DNA of 64,000 bases from assembly GCA_944358445.1 (NCBI GenBank), contig CALVRC010000004.1:40344-104343 (forward strand). Reading direction: 5' to 3'. Of the stretch, positions 15,746 through 24,538 are shown piece by piece. The notes under the pieces are model-generated. The model had not been told where the DNA came from, did not search any database, and saw only the letters and a program-made list of their open reading frames with translations. Made by a program: the position numbers and the translations under genes. Origin of the DNA: an uncultured Bacilli bacterium. GTDB lineage: Bacteria; Bacillota_I; Bacilli_A; RF39; UBA660. Position 1 is the first letter of the stretch. Each line of letters starts with the position of its first letter.

Positions 15746-17716
15746 ATGAATATAAATAAAAGTGAATATCAAAAAGAAGAAAAATATTTGGAGAAAGTAA
15801 AACGTTTTGCTGATGTATGTATTTCTGATGTTAATATAAAAATTGATAAACAAAAAAAAGAAGTTTTTGAGATTAAACAATATATTTGGAATGATTGTAA
15901 AGCTTTAAATGATTTAGAATATGGAAATTTACTTAATGATACAGATGCAAAGGTTAATTGGACAAATTCACAAATAAGACAAGTTATGAAATACCAACAT
16001 ATAAAACAAAATCCTTATTTTGGGCGAATAGATTTTAAAATAGATGAAGATATTATGCAGGTTTATATTGGTATTTATGGATTTAATTATGATAACTATA
16101 ATTATATTTTTGATTGGCGTGCCCCAATATCTAATTTGTTTTATGATTATGGGATTGGTGAGGCACAATATGAAGCTCCAATTGGTATAATCAAAGGTGA
16201 AATTACTTTGAGACGTCAATATAAAATTGAAGATGGTAAATTAAGAAGACTAATTGAAAATGAAATTAATATTAATGACGAAATGTTACAAGAAGTATTA
16301 TCTGACAATTCTTCCGATAGAATGAAGAATATTGTTACTACTATTCAAAAAGAACAAAATGAAATTATTCGTAATACATCTGATAGATATCTGATTATTC
16401 AAGGTGTGGCTGGTAGTGGTAAGACTTCAGTGGCTTTACATAGAATTGCTTATTTACTTTATAAAGAGAAGAATTTATCTTATAGTAATATTTTAATTTT
16501 TTCTCCTAATAATATTTTTGCAGAGTATATTTCTGATGTTTTGCCAGAATTAGGAGAACGTAATGTATTAAATACGACTTTTAATGATTTATTAAAACAA
16601 TATCTGAAAAAGTTTGCTAAATTAGAAAGTTTTTCTGATTTTTTAGAGCGAGTATATGAAAAAAATGAAAAGCCAATTTATATATTTGATAAACAACAAT
16701 TGGATGATTTTATTCAACAATATATAAAGAATCATATTTTTTTAAAGAATATTAATATTGGGGCTGAAATGTTTAATAGGTTTGAACTTAATGATTTATT
16801 ACTTAATAAGTATGAAAAACTACCACTTTTGGAGAGAATATCTAGTTTATCTGAATATCTTTGTAATAGATTAAAAATTTCTGTAAAAAAGAATAAGAAA
16901 AGAATTGAAAATTTGATTATTTCTAATCTGAGTATTTCTTTAGATCCTATATCTATATTTTTAGAATTTTTAAATTTGAATGGTGTGACTAAAGAAATAA
17001 CTAAAAAAATTGATTATAATGATTTGGAATATATAATATATATTTATTTTGAATTAAGCGGTTACCCTTATAATTCTAATATTAAACATGTAGTTATTGA
17101 TGAAGCTCAAGATTATTCTCAATTACAATTTTATATTCTAAAAAGGTGTTTTGATAAGGCATATTTTACAATTTTGGGGGATGTGAATCAGGCAATTAAT
17201 CCATATTGTCAGTATGCTTCACTTGAAACTTTGTCGGATGTTTTTAATGATGGCTATAAATATATAGAATTAAATAATACTTATAGATCGAGTCCAGAAA
17301 TAACTGATTATGCAAATAATATTTTAGATAAAAAAAATATCAAATCTATTCGAGTGAGTAATAACATTCCAGTAAAACAATATAAAAACAATGAAGATAT
17401 TAATAAAATTTTAAAAAATATTGATTATATTTATGAACATGGTTTTAAAAATATAGCAATACTTACAAAAAATAGTATTGAAGCAAATAAAATATATAAT
17501 AAATTCATAAAAAAGCAAACGAAATACAATTTTGTAAAAAATAAAATAAATAAAAATAGTATTTCAATAATGCCTTCTTATTTATCTAAAGGTTTAGAGT
17601 TTGATGGTGTTATCATATATAATGATATTAATAATGGATATAATAGTTTTGAAAAAAATTTATTTTATGTGGCCGTGACTAGGAGTCAACATATTTTGTT
17701 TGTTTATAATAACTAA
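15746..17716 (+). CDS. HelD-like UvrD/Rep-superfamily helicase, copy 1
   Basis: 656 aa from the ATG at 15746, 6 nt after AAGGAG; the ATG at 15728 lies upstream of that site and is rejected. SF1 helicase of the HelD/YvgS type: N-terminal coiled-coil arm, then the characteristic PYFGRIDF, IFDWRAPISNLFYDYGIGEA and GEITLRRQYKI blocks, Walker A GVAGSGKTS, Walker B-like VIDEAQDYSQLQ, and C-terminal GLEFDGV and VAVTRSQHI motifs. HelD proteins bind RNA polymerase, remove it from stalled complexes and in some species confer rifamycin tolerance. A close paralogue lies at 21091. The first half is shorter than typical HelD (about 750 aa). Confidence 0.87.
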   Translation: MNINKSEYQKEEKYLEKVKRFADVCISDVNIKIDKQKKEVFEIKQYIWNDCKALNDLEYGNLLNDTDAKVNWTNSQIRQVMKYQHIKQNPYFGRIDFKIDEDIMQVYIGIYGFNYDNYNYIFDWRAPISNLFYDYGIGEAQYEAPIGIIKGEITLRRQYKIEDGKLRRLIENEININDEMLQEVLSDNSSDRMKNIVTTIQKEQNEIIRNTSDRYLIIQGVAGSGKTSVALHRIAYLLYKEKNLSYSNILIFSPNNIFAEYISDVLPELGERNVLNTTFNDLLKQYLKKFAKLESFSDFLERVYEKNEKPIYIFDKQQLDDFIQQYIKNHIFLKNINIGAEMFNRFELNDLLLNKYEKLPLLERISSLSEYLCNRLKISVKKNKKRIENLIISNLSISLDPISIFLEFLNLNGVTKEITKKIDYNDLEYIIYIYFELSGYPYNSNIKHVVIDEAQDYSQLQFYILKRCFDKAYFTILGDVNQAINPYCQYASLETLSDVFNDGYKYIELNNTYRSSPEITDYANNILDKKNIKSIRVSNNIPVKQYKNNEDINKILKNIDYIYEHGFKNIAILTKNSIEANKIYNKFIKKQTKYNFVKNKINKNSISIMPSYLSKGLEFDGVIIYNDINNGYNSFEKNLFYVAVTRSQHILFVYNN

Positions 17717-17724
17717 ATTATAAG

Positions 17725-17761
17725 TTAATTATTCCATTTTCACATTAATTATTCCATTTTC
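17725..17761. repeat. Two direct repeats upstream of the precursor peptide promoter
   Basis: TTAATTATTCCATTTTC occurs at 17725-17741 and again at 17745-17761, period 20 nt, i.e. on the same face of the helix about two turns apart. It ends 10 nt before the -35 of the precursor promoter, a position fitting an activator binding site. It could instead be an old slip duplication. Confidence 0.55.
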
Positions 17762-17771
17762 TCTTATTTTC

Positions 17772-17800
17772 TTGCTTTTTTATTGGGGTGGTGCTAAAAT
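17772..17800 (+). promoter_or_regulatory. Promoter of the RiPP-like cassette
   Basis: TTGCTT at 17772-17777, 17-nt spacer, TAAAAT at 17795-17800, then AAAGGAGG and the precursor ATG at 17821. The short 5' leader fits a highly expressed small gene. Confidence 0.65.
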
Positions 17801-17820
17801 GTATTAAAGGAGGCATTGTT

Positions 17821-17946
17821 ATGAAGATTGTCAAGGTTAATAAGGCAAAAAATAATGTAAAAGATTTAAAAAAAATAACCGAAATGACAGTTGCCAATGC
17901 ATTACTTGATGCATGTGGTTGTACAGGAAACGGTTATTGTCAATAA
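17821..17946 (+). CDS. Cys-rich RiPP-like precursor peptide (41 aa)
   Basis: 41-codon ORF with a near-perfect AAAGGAGGC ribosome site 6 nt upstream and its own promoter. The N-terminal part is basic and leader-like (MKIVKVNKAKNNVKDLKK), followed by ITEMTVANALLDA and a compact Cys/Gly core, CGCTGNGYCQ, with three cysteines. A terminator hairpin with read-through potential follows, then a radical SAM/SPASM enzyme 46 nt downstream; this order (short Cys-rich peptide, partial terminator, maturase) is typical of sactipeptide, ranthipeptide and related thioether RiPPs. There is no GG cleavage motif. The modification type and activity are unknown; the product could be a bacteriocin, a signal or a cofactor-like peptide. 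Confidence 0.72.
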   Translation: MKIVKVNKAKNNVKDLKKITEMTVANALLDACGCTGNGYCQ

Positions 17947-17973
17947 ATAGAGTGATGTAAATCACTCTATTTT
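17946..17973 (+). terminator. Intercistronic hairpin after the precursor gene
   Basis: AATAGAGTGAT (17946-17956) pairs perfectly with ATCACTCTATT (17961-17971) around a GTAA loop, with a very short T run. It starts in the precursor stop codon. Partial termination here would give more precursor mRNA than maturase mRNA. Confidence 0.75.
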
Positions 17974-17992
17974 AGAAAGTAGGGTTAATTAG

Positions 17993-19261
17993 ATGTATAA
18001 GATAAGTAGATATAACATAATAAAAAAATACGATGATAAAATTATAGTTTATAATTCGTATACTAAAGCTAATATTTTTTTATCAATTGATTCTTCTACT
18101 AAGGCATTTGAAGATATTAAAGAGTTTGAAAAGTTAGATAATGATACTAAGAAGCTGTTAATAGATAATGGCTTTGTTATCGATGAAAACAGGGATGAAT
18201 TATCTGAGATAAAATATATGTTTGAAAAAAGATATTATGATAAATCTTTTTTGAATATTGTTTTAGTTCCATCACTTGCTTGTAATTTTTCTTGTCCATA
18301 TTGTTTTGAAAAGGATTTAAGTAGTGGCAAAGAAAATGTAAAACATTATTTTGAAGTGTTAAAAAAATATGCTGAAAAGAATTTTAAAAATTATAAATGT
18401 GTACAAATAAGTTTGTTTGGTGGAGAACCTTTGCTATTTATAAAGGAATGCTTAGATTTTTTGAAATTTGTTGATTCAAATTCTAAGAAGAATAAATACA
18501 AGTATTTTACTTCAATTGTTACAAATGGGTCTTTATTAAATGAAAATAATTTGAAGGAAATGTTAGACTATCATTTAAAAATGTTACAGATAACAATAGA
18601 CTCTGACAAAGAAACTCATGACAAAACTAGAAGATTTAAAAATGGAAAACCGTCATTTGATTTATTAATTAAAAAAATTGAGTTGGTTGTTACTATGACC
18701 AAAAATATTCCTGATTTTAATTTTGTGTTGCGTATTAATTTGTCAAATACAACAGTTGAAAAAGTAAAACAATCATTACAATATATTGATGAGAAATGTC
18801 GTTCAAAAATTAATTTATTAATTAGATCTGTTTATAATACTCATAAATATAAAGATAAAAATAGTAATGATAATTCTCAAATAGATAAATATTTTGCAAT
18901 GGGTAAAGAGTTAGGTTTCTCTGTTTTTCAAGAAAGTTTTCAGTATCAAAGTTGTGAAGCTTGTGCAGATGATAAATTCTTTTATTTAATGCCTGATTTA
19001 ACTATGTGGAAATGTATTAATGATTTAAATTATAAAGAGGCATGTATAGGTAAAATTAACGATGAGGGCGAAGCTGAAATTATACCATTAAAAAATGTCT
19101 TTTGGGCAAAAAATGCTTTATCAGCTTTTTCAGATGAAAAATGTTTAAATTGTAAGTTGTTACCAGATTGTTATGGTGGATGTATTTTACAAAAGTGTAA
19201 AACGTGTAAAAAGGCATGTAGACCATTTGAAATGGTAAGCATGTTACATATTTTTAGATAG
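17993..19261 (+). CDS. Radical SAM/SPASM peptide maturase
   Basis: 422 aa. The [4Fe-4S]-SAM motif CxxxCxxC is at residues 97-104 (LACNFSCPYCFEK), followed by FGGEPLL, the GGE motif. The C-terminal third carries a SPASM-type Cys cluster: CEACADD, MWKCIND, then ECLNC-like CLNCKLLPDCYGGCILQKC and further cysteines, expected to bind two auxiliary clusters. The first 90 residues look like a peptide-recognition (RRE-like) region. Such enzymes install thioether or C-C links in ribosomal peptides; the adjacent 41-aa peptide is the obvious substrate. The PP2C-type gene follows after 7 nt. The family assignment is strong; the chemistry is inference. Confidence 0.88.
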   Translation: MYKISRYNIIKKYDDKIIVYNSYTKANIFLSIDSSTKAFEDIKEFEKLDNDTKKLLIDNGFVIDENRDELSEIKYMFEKRYYDKSFLNIVLVPSLACNFSCPYCFEKDLSSGKENVKHYFEVLKKYAEKNFKNYKCVQISLFGGEPLLFIKECLDFLKFVDSNSKKNKYKYFTSIVTNGSLLNENNLKEMLDYHLKMLQITIDSDKETHDKTRRFKNGKPSFDLLIKKIELVVTMTKNIPDFNFVLRINLSNTTVEKVKQSLQYIDEKCRSKINLLIRSVYNTHKYKDKNSNDNSQIDKYFAMGKELGFSVFQESFQYQSCEACADDKFFYLMPDLTMWKCINDLNYKEACIGKINDEGEAEIIPLKNVFWAKNALSAFSDEKCLNCKLLPDCYGGCILQKCKTCKKACRPFEMVSMLHIFR

Positions 19262-19268
19262 GTGTAAT

Positions 19269-20106
19269 ATGAATATTTGTGAAAAAGAATTATTACTTGG
19301 AATTCAGCAAAAATCTAAATTTAGATTATATAATTTTATGGATTGTGTTGCATTAATTGATAGAGGTAATTTCAGAAAACATCAGGAGGATTCTATTTTA
19401 GTATCTGAACGGTTAGGAAATACACTTATGTTAGTGGCAGATGGTATGGGTGGTTTAGAAGATGGAGCTTTTGCAAGTCGTATGGCTGCTATTGATGCAT
19501 ATTATTGGTTTCAAAATTTAGAGATACATGATTTTAATTTTATTGAGCAAATAAAAGAAAAATATGAGAGCTTTATTGAAAAACTCGATATAAAAATAAG
19601 AAATAGCTGTGATGGTGGAACTACTATGTTACTTGCTATTGAAGTTGAAAATTCTGTTTTATGTTTTAATATAGGTGATTCACGTGCATATATATGACAG
19701 TCTAGGAAATTTAAAACAGGTTACAAAAGATCAGTCTATTACTCAAGAATTGTATGAAAAAGGTGAGATATTATCTAAAGATGATATGCGATTCCATAAA
19801 AAAAACAATTTGATTTGTTCAAGAGTTGGTTGTGAGAAAAAAATTTTGACTATTGAGTTTCAAAATATTTCAAAAGATGAAATCAACGATATGTTTTTGT
19901 TTACTGATGGTGTTACAGATTGTATTTCTGATGAGGTATTACTAAATATTATTTCTAATGACGATGAGTTTGTAAGTAAGCAAATATTAAATTATGTTAT
20001 GACAAATGATTCTTATAGTAAACTTTTTAGCAATGATTATTATGATAAAATAGAAGCTGGTAAGGATAATGTTTCTATTATTCAAAAGAAAATTAGGAGA
20101 AAATAA
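19269..20106 (+). pseudogene. PP2C-type Ser/Thr phosphatase, split by a frameshift
   Basis: The first frame (19269-19697) has the PP2C N-terminal motifs: DRGNFRKHQEDSIL (metal-binding Asp region), LMLVADGMGG and GGTTMLLAI, then NIGDSRAYI and a stop. The second frame (from about 19690 to 20106) continues exactly where a PP2C should (YDSLGNLKQVTKDQSITQEL, LFTDGVTD, KDNVSII). The break falls in a run of TA dinucleotides (CATATATATGA near 19684-19694); one more TA would restore GDSRAYIYDSLGN. The whole protein would be about 278 aa, normal for stand-alone bacterial PP2C. It may be a real inactivation, a reversible slip-strand switch or a sequencing error. It lies between the radical SAM gene and a kinase-fold gene. 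Confidence 0.8.
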
Positions 20107-20108
20107 AT

Positions 20109-20999
20109 ATGACAAAGATTCAAAAAAAATGGCGTGAAAGTAAAATAGATTTATCTACATTACAATTAAAAGAAATACAAACTTATAAAGTAATTAGTTA
20201 TCCTCCAGCTGGAAATGATGTTTTTGATTGTGTGGGAACATTAAAATCTGGTGAAAATGTTAATTTTATAATAAAAAGTGAACGAGGAAATTTTGCAAAT
20301 TTTGATAATGAAATAAAGATATTAAATACAATTACCGATTTTCCCATTCCTAAGATTATTGAAACTGGTAAAATTAATAATTTTAGATATATCGTAATGA
20401 ATAAAATGGAAGGTGAAAAACTTTCAGATATATTTAATGAAAACAAAGATGTGGATAAAAAAAAATATTTGTTCTTATATGGTCAAGAATTAGCTAAGAT
20501 TCATAAAATTAATATAAACTGGGATATTGCTAGGCAACGAGATATAAATGATGTTCCTAGCACGGAATTTTATAAAGACTTAAATGATTGGGAATGTAAG
20601 ACAATAAAGTATTTAGAGAAAACAAAACCAACAATAGTAATGGATACTTTTATTCATGGAGATTTTCACTATGGAAATATTTTATGGCAAGGTTATAATA
20701 TTTCTGCTATTTTAGATTGGGAATATTCTGGATTAGGTTTTAAAGAACAAGATATAGCTTGGGCTTTAGTCTTAAGACCGGACCAAAAATTTATGGATAA
20801 TTTGCTTGATTATAAGGCTTTTTTAGAAGGTTATAATTCGATTGAGGATTTTGATTATATTAAATTAAAATGGTGTTTGATAAATGGATTACTTCATTTT
20901 TATTTAATAAACAAACATCAAAAAAACAAAAATTATCTTTCCAAAGTAAAAAAATTAATAGAGCAATTAAAAAATTATGATTTTAAACATGTTTTATAA
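20109..20999 (+). CDS. APH/choline-kinase-fold phosphotransferase
   Basis: 296 aa. Kinase-fold motifs of the aminoglycoside phosphotransferase/choline kinase family: catalytic loop FIHGDFHYGNIL, metal-binding ILDWEYSGLG, and an N-lobe with VNFIIKSERGNF. It begins 2 nt after the PP2C stop codon, so the two are cotranscribed. Antibiotic resistance is possible but nothing specific supports it. In this setting, next to a phosphatase and a radical SAM maturase, a role in modifying the peptide product or in self-protection is equally plausible. Substrate unknown. Confidence 0.8.
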   Translation: MTKIQKKWRESKIDLSTLQLKEIQTYKVISYPPAGNDVFDCVGTLKSGENVNFIIKSERGNFANFDNEIKILNTITDFPIPKIIETGKINNFRYIVMNKMEGEKLSDIFNENKDVDKKKYLFLYGQELAKIHKININWDIARQRDINDVPSTEFYKDLNDWECKTIKYLEKTKPTIVMDTFIHGDFHYGNILWQGYNISAILDWEYSGLGFKEQDIAWALVLRPDQKFMDNLLDYKAFLEGYNSIEDFDYIKLKWCLINGLLHFYLINKHQKNKNYLSKVKKLIEQLKNYDFKHVL

Positions 21000-21090
21000 T
21001 GACATGTTTTTTATGTATAATTGGTTTTATAGTGTATTTGAAGTTTTATACTTTTTATGTTATTATATTGTATACATTTTGGAGGTATCT

Positions 21091-23190
21091 ATGAATAATA
21101 TTGATGAAAGTGTTTTGGCCGAAGAAAAAGAATATTTAAAAAAAGTTGAAGAAATATTAAATGATTTAATTGAAGCTTCTGGTGAGCGTGTTGCAAAGCA
21201 ACAGAGAGAGAATCAAGCATTGAAAAAGATGATATGGGATACTAGGACTGAACATACGGATTCTGAGTATAACTCACAACTTAGCGAAATAAATCATAAT
21301 ACAAATATGTTGAGTGAAAATGTAAAACGGGTATTAAATTACCAAAAAGCAGTGTATTCTCCATATTTTGGTAGAATAGATTTTAAGCGTGATGGTAGTA
21401 ATAGGAGTATGCATATATATGTTGGCTTAACTACGGTTAAGGAGAATATGGATTTTTATGTATTCGATTGGCGAACTCCAGTTGCAAGTTTGTTTTATAA
21501 TTATAGTATTGGTGAGGCACAGTATGAGGCACCAAAAAGAACTATAAAGGGTAAAATTGATTTAAGACGTCAGTATAAAATAGAAAATGGTGAATTAAAA
21601 AGACTAATTGAAAGTGATATTAATATTGATGATGAGTTTTTACAAGAGATTTTGTCTAATAGTTCTTCTGATAGAATGAAGAATATTGTGACTACCATCC
21701 AAAAAGAACAAAATGAAATTATTCGCAATAAATCTGCTAATAATTTGATTGTTCAAGGCGTGGCTGGTAGTGGTAAAACTTCGGTTGCACTACATAGAAT
21801 TGCTTATTTGTTATATCAGCGTAAAGATTTAAATTCAGATAATATTTTAATATTTTCACCTAATAATATTTTTGCAGATTATATTTCTGATGTATTACCG
21901 GAATTGGGAGAAGATAATGTGTTAAATACGACTTTTTCTGATTTGGCAAGTGCTTATATTAAAAATAAAAAAATTCAAAGCTTTTCAAATTTCGTTGAAG
22001 AATATTATGATAATGAAAAAGATGAATTTAAAAATGAAATTATAAGTTTTAAATTATCAGATGAATATAAAAAAGTTTTAGATTTATATATGTTATATTA
22101 TACTAAATCTCATTGTTTAAAAGAAAGTTTTGAATTTGTTGTTGGAAATTCTAGAGAAGTCTTTATTGATAAAGATGAAATTAATGATTTATTTGTAAAT
22201 AAATTTGGACATTTACCGATTATTGAAAGAATAAATCGAATTGTTGATTATATCTGTTCTAAGGATAATATACCTTTTTCAAAATATAATTCTACTGTTA
22301 GAAGTCAATTGAGAAAGGCAATGGGAATAGATTTGGATGTAAAAAGAGTCTACAATGATTTTATGAATAGTGAAATATATACTAATAATTTCGATTTTGA
22401 TGTTGCAGGCTTTTACAACAAAAATAAACCGGTTTCTTATGAAGATATTATGGGAATGTTATATTTAAATTTTGAGTTGAATGATTATCCATATAACATA
22501 CATGTAAAACATATTGTTATAGATGAAGCTCAGGATTATTCTAAATTACAGTTAGATATTATTAAAAAGATTTTTCCTCATGCAACGTTTACTATTTTAG
22601 GGGATGTAAATCAAATTATTAATCCTTTTTATAAGTATGATACTTTGGAATCTTTAAAAGATATATTTGGTGATTCTACTGAGTATTATGAATTGTTAAA
22701 ATCATATAGATCTAGTCCAGAAATAACTGATTATGCAAATAATATTTTGGGATTGGGTGAAGATTTGGCTGTTAGAAATTCTACTAATAAACCGGTAATT
22801 AATGAGGAAGAAAATTCTTCTATGTTTGAAGAACAAATATATGAAGATATTCAAAGAATGAGTAATGATGGTTTAAAAAGAATAGCAATTATTACTAGAA
22901 ATAAAAAAGAGGCAGATGAGCTATTTTATAGGTTAAAAATTGGTAATAATGATATAACATTTTCTACCTCTAGCATGCAAAATAATAATGTAATTATTGT
23001 TCCAGCTTATATTGCTAAAGGGTTGGAATTTGATGGTGTTATTGCATATACTAAACCTGATGATTATTATACGGAAGATGAAAAGAATTTGTATTATGTC
23101 GTGTGTACAAGAGCTCAACATCAGTTGGTAGTATATAACCAGCCTCAATATGTTTTAGAAAAGCCTAAAATGTTAGTTAGAAAAAAATAG
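21091..23190 (+). CDS. HelD-like UvrD/Rep-superfamily helicase, copy 2
   Basis: 699 aa from the ATG at 21091, which has TGGAGG 5 nt upstream; the frame is open further back to 20977, but that stretch is hydrophobic and lacks a ribosome site. Architecture as in copy 1: coiled-coil N-terminus (EEKEYLKKVEEILNDLIEAS), SPYFGRIDF, VFDWRTPVASLFYNYSIGEA, GVAGSGKTSVALHRIAYLLY, HIVIDEAQDYSKLQ, KGLEFDGVIAY, CTRAQHQL. The two genes remain similar at nucleotide level across the Walker A region, indicating duplication. This copy is closer to normal HelD length and may be the housekeeping one, copy 1 being specialised. Confidence 0.88.
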   Translation: MNNIDESVLAEEKEYLKKVEEILNDLIEASGERVAKQQRENQALKKMIWDTRTEHTDSEYNSQLSEINHNTNMLSENVKRVLNYQKAVYSPYFGRIDFKRDGSNRSMHIYVGLTTVKENMDFYVFDWRTPVASLFYNYSIGEAQYEAPKRTIKGKIDLRRQYKIENGELKRLIESDINIDDEFLQEILSNSSSDRMKNIVTTIQKEQNEIIRNKSANNLIVQGVAGSGKTSVALHRIAYLLYQRKDLNSDNILIFSPNNIFADYISDVLPELGEDNVLNTTFSDLASAYIKNKKIQSFSNFVEEYYDNEKDEFKNEIISFKLSDEYKKVLDLYMLYYTKSHCLKESFEFVVGNSREVFIDKDEINDLFVNKFGHLPIIERINRIVDYICSKDNIPFSKYNSTVRSQLRKAMGIDLDVKRVYNDFMNSEIYTNNFDFDVAGFYNKNKPVSYEDIMGMLYLNFELNDYPYNIHVKHIVIDEAQDYSKLQLDIIKKIFPHATFTILGDVNQIINPFYKYDTLESLKDIFGDSTEYYELLKSYRSSPEITDYANNILGLGEDLAVRNSTNKPVINEEENSSMFEEQIYEDIQRMSNDGLKRIAIITRNKKEADELFYRLKIGNNDITFSTSSMQNNNVIIVPAYIAKGLEFDGVIAYTKPDDYYTEDEKNLYYVVCTRAQHQLVVYNQPQYVLEKPKMLVRKK

Positions 23191-23248
23191 CAGGATATTA
23201 TTATTTTAAAATTTTAATTAAAAAATAATTTTTATTAAGCAGTATTTC

Positions 23249-23270
23249 AGATGTTTATACATCTTTTTTT
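23249..23270 (+). terminator. Terminator after the second HelD gene
   Basis: AGATGT (23249-23254) pairs with ACATCT (23259-23264) around TTAT, followed by seven T. Confidence 0.75.
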
Positions 23271-23316
23271 GTAACCAAATGCCTACTATTTCATATTTTA
23301 ATGTAGAGGTGGTTAT

Positions 23317-24516
23317 GTGAATAATTTACAGGTAGTTGTGGATGCTGGTCATGGTGGTACAGATCCTGGGGCTGTAAGTAGTTCTGGAGTACAAGAAAAA
23401 GATTTAACTTTAATGATTGCTCAGTATATGTATGAAGAGTTTCAAAAAAGAGGAGTTCCGGTTACTTTAATTAGAAGTACTGATGAGACTATTTCACCAT
23501 CAGATAGAGTAAATAGAGTGCTTGCAGCATATGGAGATAATCCCAATGTAGTTGTGATTTCGAATCATATTAATGCAGCTGGATCTGGAATACAGGGCGC
23601 TGAAGGGGCAGAGGTTATATATGCTTTAAGGGATAATAGCGATTTAGCTTCTAATATTTTAACGGCTTTGGGTAATGCAGGACAAAAGATGAGAAAATTT
23701 TATCAAAGAAGGCTTCCAAGTGATACATCTAAAGACTATTATTTTATGCATAGAAATACTGGAAGTAATACTCATCCGGTTATAGTTGAATATGGTTTTA
23801 TTGATAATCCTAGCGATTTAGCTAAAATACAAAATAATTATAGAGAATATGTTGATGCTGTTGTTGATGCAGTAATTGCGACTTATGAGGGAGAGACTAT
23901 TCCAAGTTTGCCTGAAAGTGGTAACTATTATGTAGTACAAAGTGGTGATAGTTTATGGAAGATTGCGAATAAATATGGAATTACAGTTGATGAGCTTAAG
24001 AGTTTAAATGGACTTACAAGTAATAATTTAAGTGTTGGGCAAATTTTAGAGGTGCCTGGTAGTTCTAGTAGTGGAACTTATACAGTTAAGGCTGGAGATA
24101 GTTTATGGAAGATAGCTAATCAATATGGGTTAACAGTGGCTGAACTTAAAAATTTAAATGGATTAACAAGTGATAATTTAAGCATTGGTCAGGTATTGAA
24201 GGTAGGTAATTCATCTAGTTCATCAAGTAATTCTAATACTTATACAGTAAAAGCAGGAGATAGTTTGTGGAATATTGCGAATAAATATGGAATTACAGTA
24301 AGTGAACTTAAAAATTTAAATGGCTTAACGAGTGATAATTTGAGTATAGGTCAAGTGCTTAAAGTTCCGAGTGGAGGTAATACATATATAGTTAAAAGTG
24401 GAGACAGTTTGTGGAGTATAGCAAATAGATATGGGATAACTGTAAATGAACTTAAAAATTTAAATGGGCTTACAAGCAATACTTTGATGATTGGTCAAGT
24501 TTTGAACTTACCATAA
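23317..24516 (+). CDS. N-acetylmuramoyl-L-alanine amidase with four LysM repeats
   Basis: 399 aa, GTG start after AGAGGTGG. Amidase_3 domain at residues 5-195: VVDAGHGGTDPGA (zinc His12), EKDLTLM (zinc Glu), SNHINAAG (zinc His) and VIVEYGFIDN with the catalytic Glu. It is followed by four LysM repeats (about residues 205-248, 258-302, 313-355, 356-399), each with the GDSLWKIANxYGITVxELK pattern, joined by Ser-rich linkers. It cleaves the bond between MurNAc and the stem peptide. No signal peptide is present, as in mother-cell lysins of the CwlC type and phage endolysins, so it is probably released by lysis or exported unconventionally. A decayed copy of its start lies at 12293. Confidence 0.92.
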   Translation: MNNLQVVVDAGHGGTDPGAVSSSGVQEKDLTLMIAQYMYEEFQKRGVPVTLIRSTDETISPSDRVNRVLAAYGDNPNVVVISNHINAAGSGIQGAEGAEVIYALRDNSDLASNILTALGNAGQKMRKFYQRRLPSDTSKDYYFMHRNTGSNTHPVIVEYGFIDNPSDLAKIQNNYREYVDAVVDAVIATYEGETIPSLPESGNYYVVQSGDSLWKIANKYGITVDELKSLNGLTSNNLSVGQILEVPGSSSSGTYTVKAGDSLWKIANQYGLTVAELKNLNGLTSDNLSIGQVLKVGNSSSSSSNSNTYTVKAGDSLWNIANKYGITVSELKNLNGLTSDNLSIGQVLKVPSGGNTYIVKSGDSLWSIANRYGITVNELKNLNGLTSNTLMIGQVLNLP

Positions 24517-24518
24517 AA

Positions 24519-24538
24519 AAATAGGGATTAACCTATTT
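24519..24538. terminator. Bidirectional terminator between convergent genes
   Basis: AAATAGG (24519-24525) pairs with CCTATTT (24532-24538), flanked by A and T tracts. It overlaps the stop codon of the minus-strand deacetylase and serves both genes. Confidence 0.75.

Noticed and set aside
20109..20999. APH-fold gene as an aminoglycoside-resistance gene
   Set aside because: Only generic kinase-fold motifs are visible and the gene is embedded behind a PP2C and a peptide maturase; specificity cannot be claimed.
20977..21090. Hydrophobic N-terminal extension of HelD copy 2
   Set aside because: No ribosome site; TGGAGG directly precedes the ATG at 21091, which yields the normal HelD start.
23940..24510. 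Regularly spaced repeats resembling a CRISPR array
   Set aside because: They are four LysM-coding repeats inside the amidase frame, spaced by coding linkers; no CRISPR array was seen anywhere in the window.
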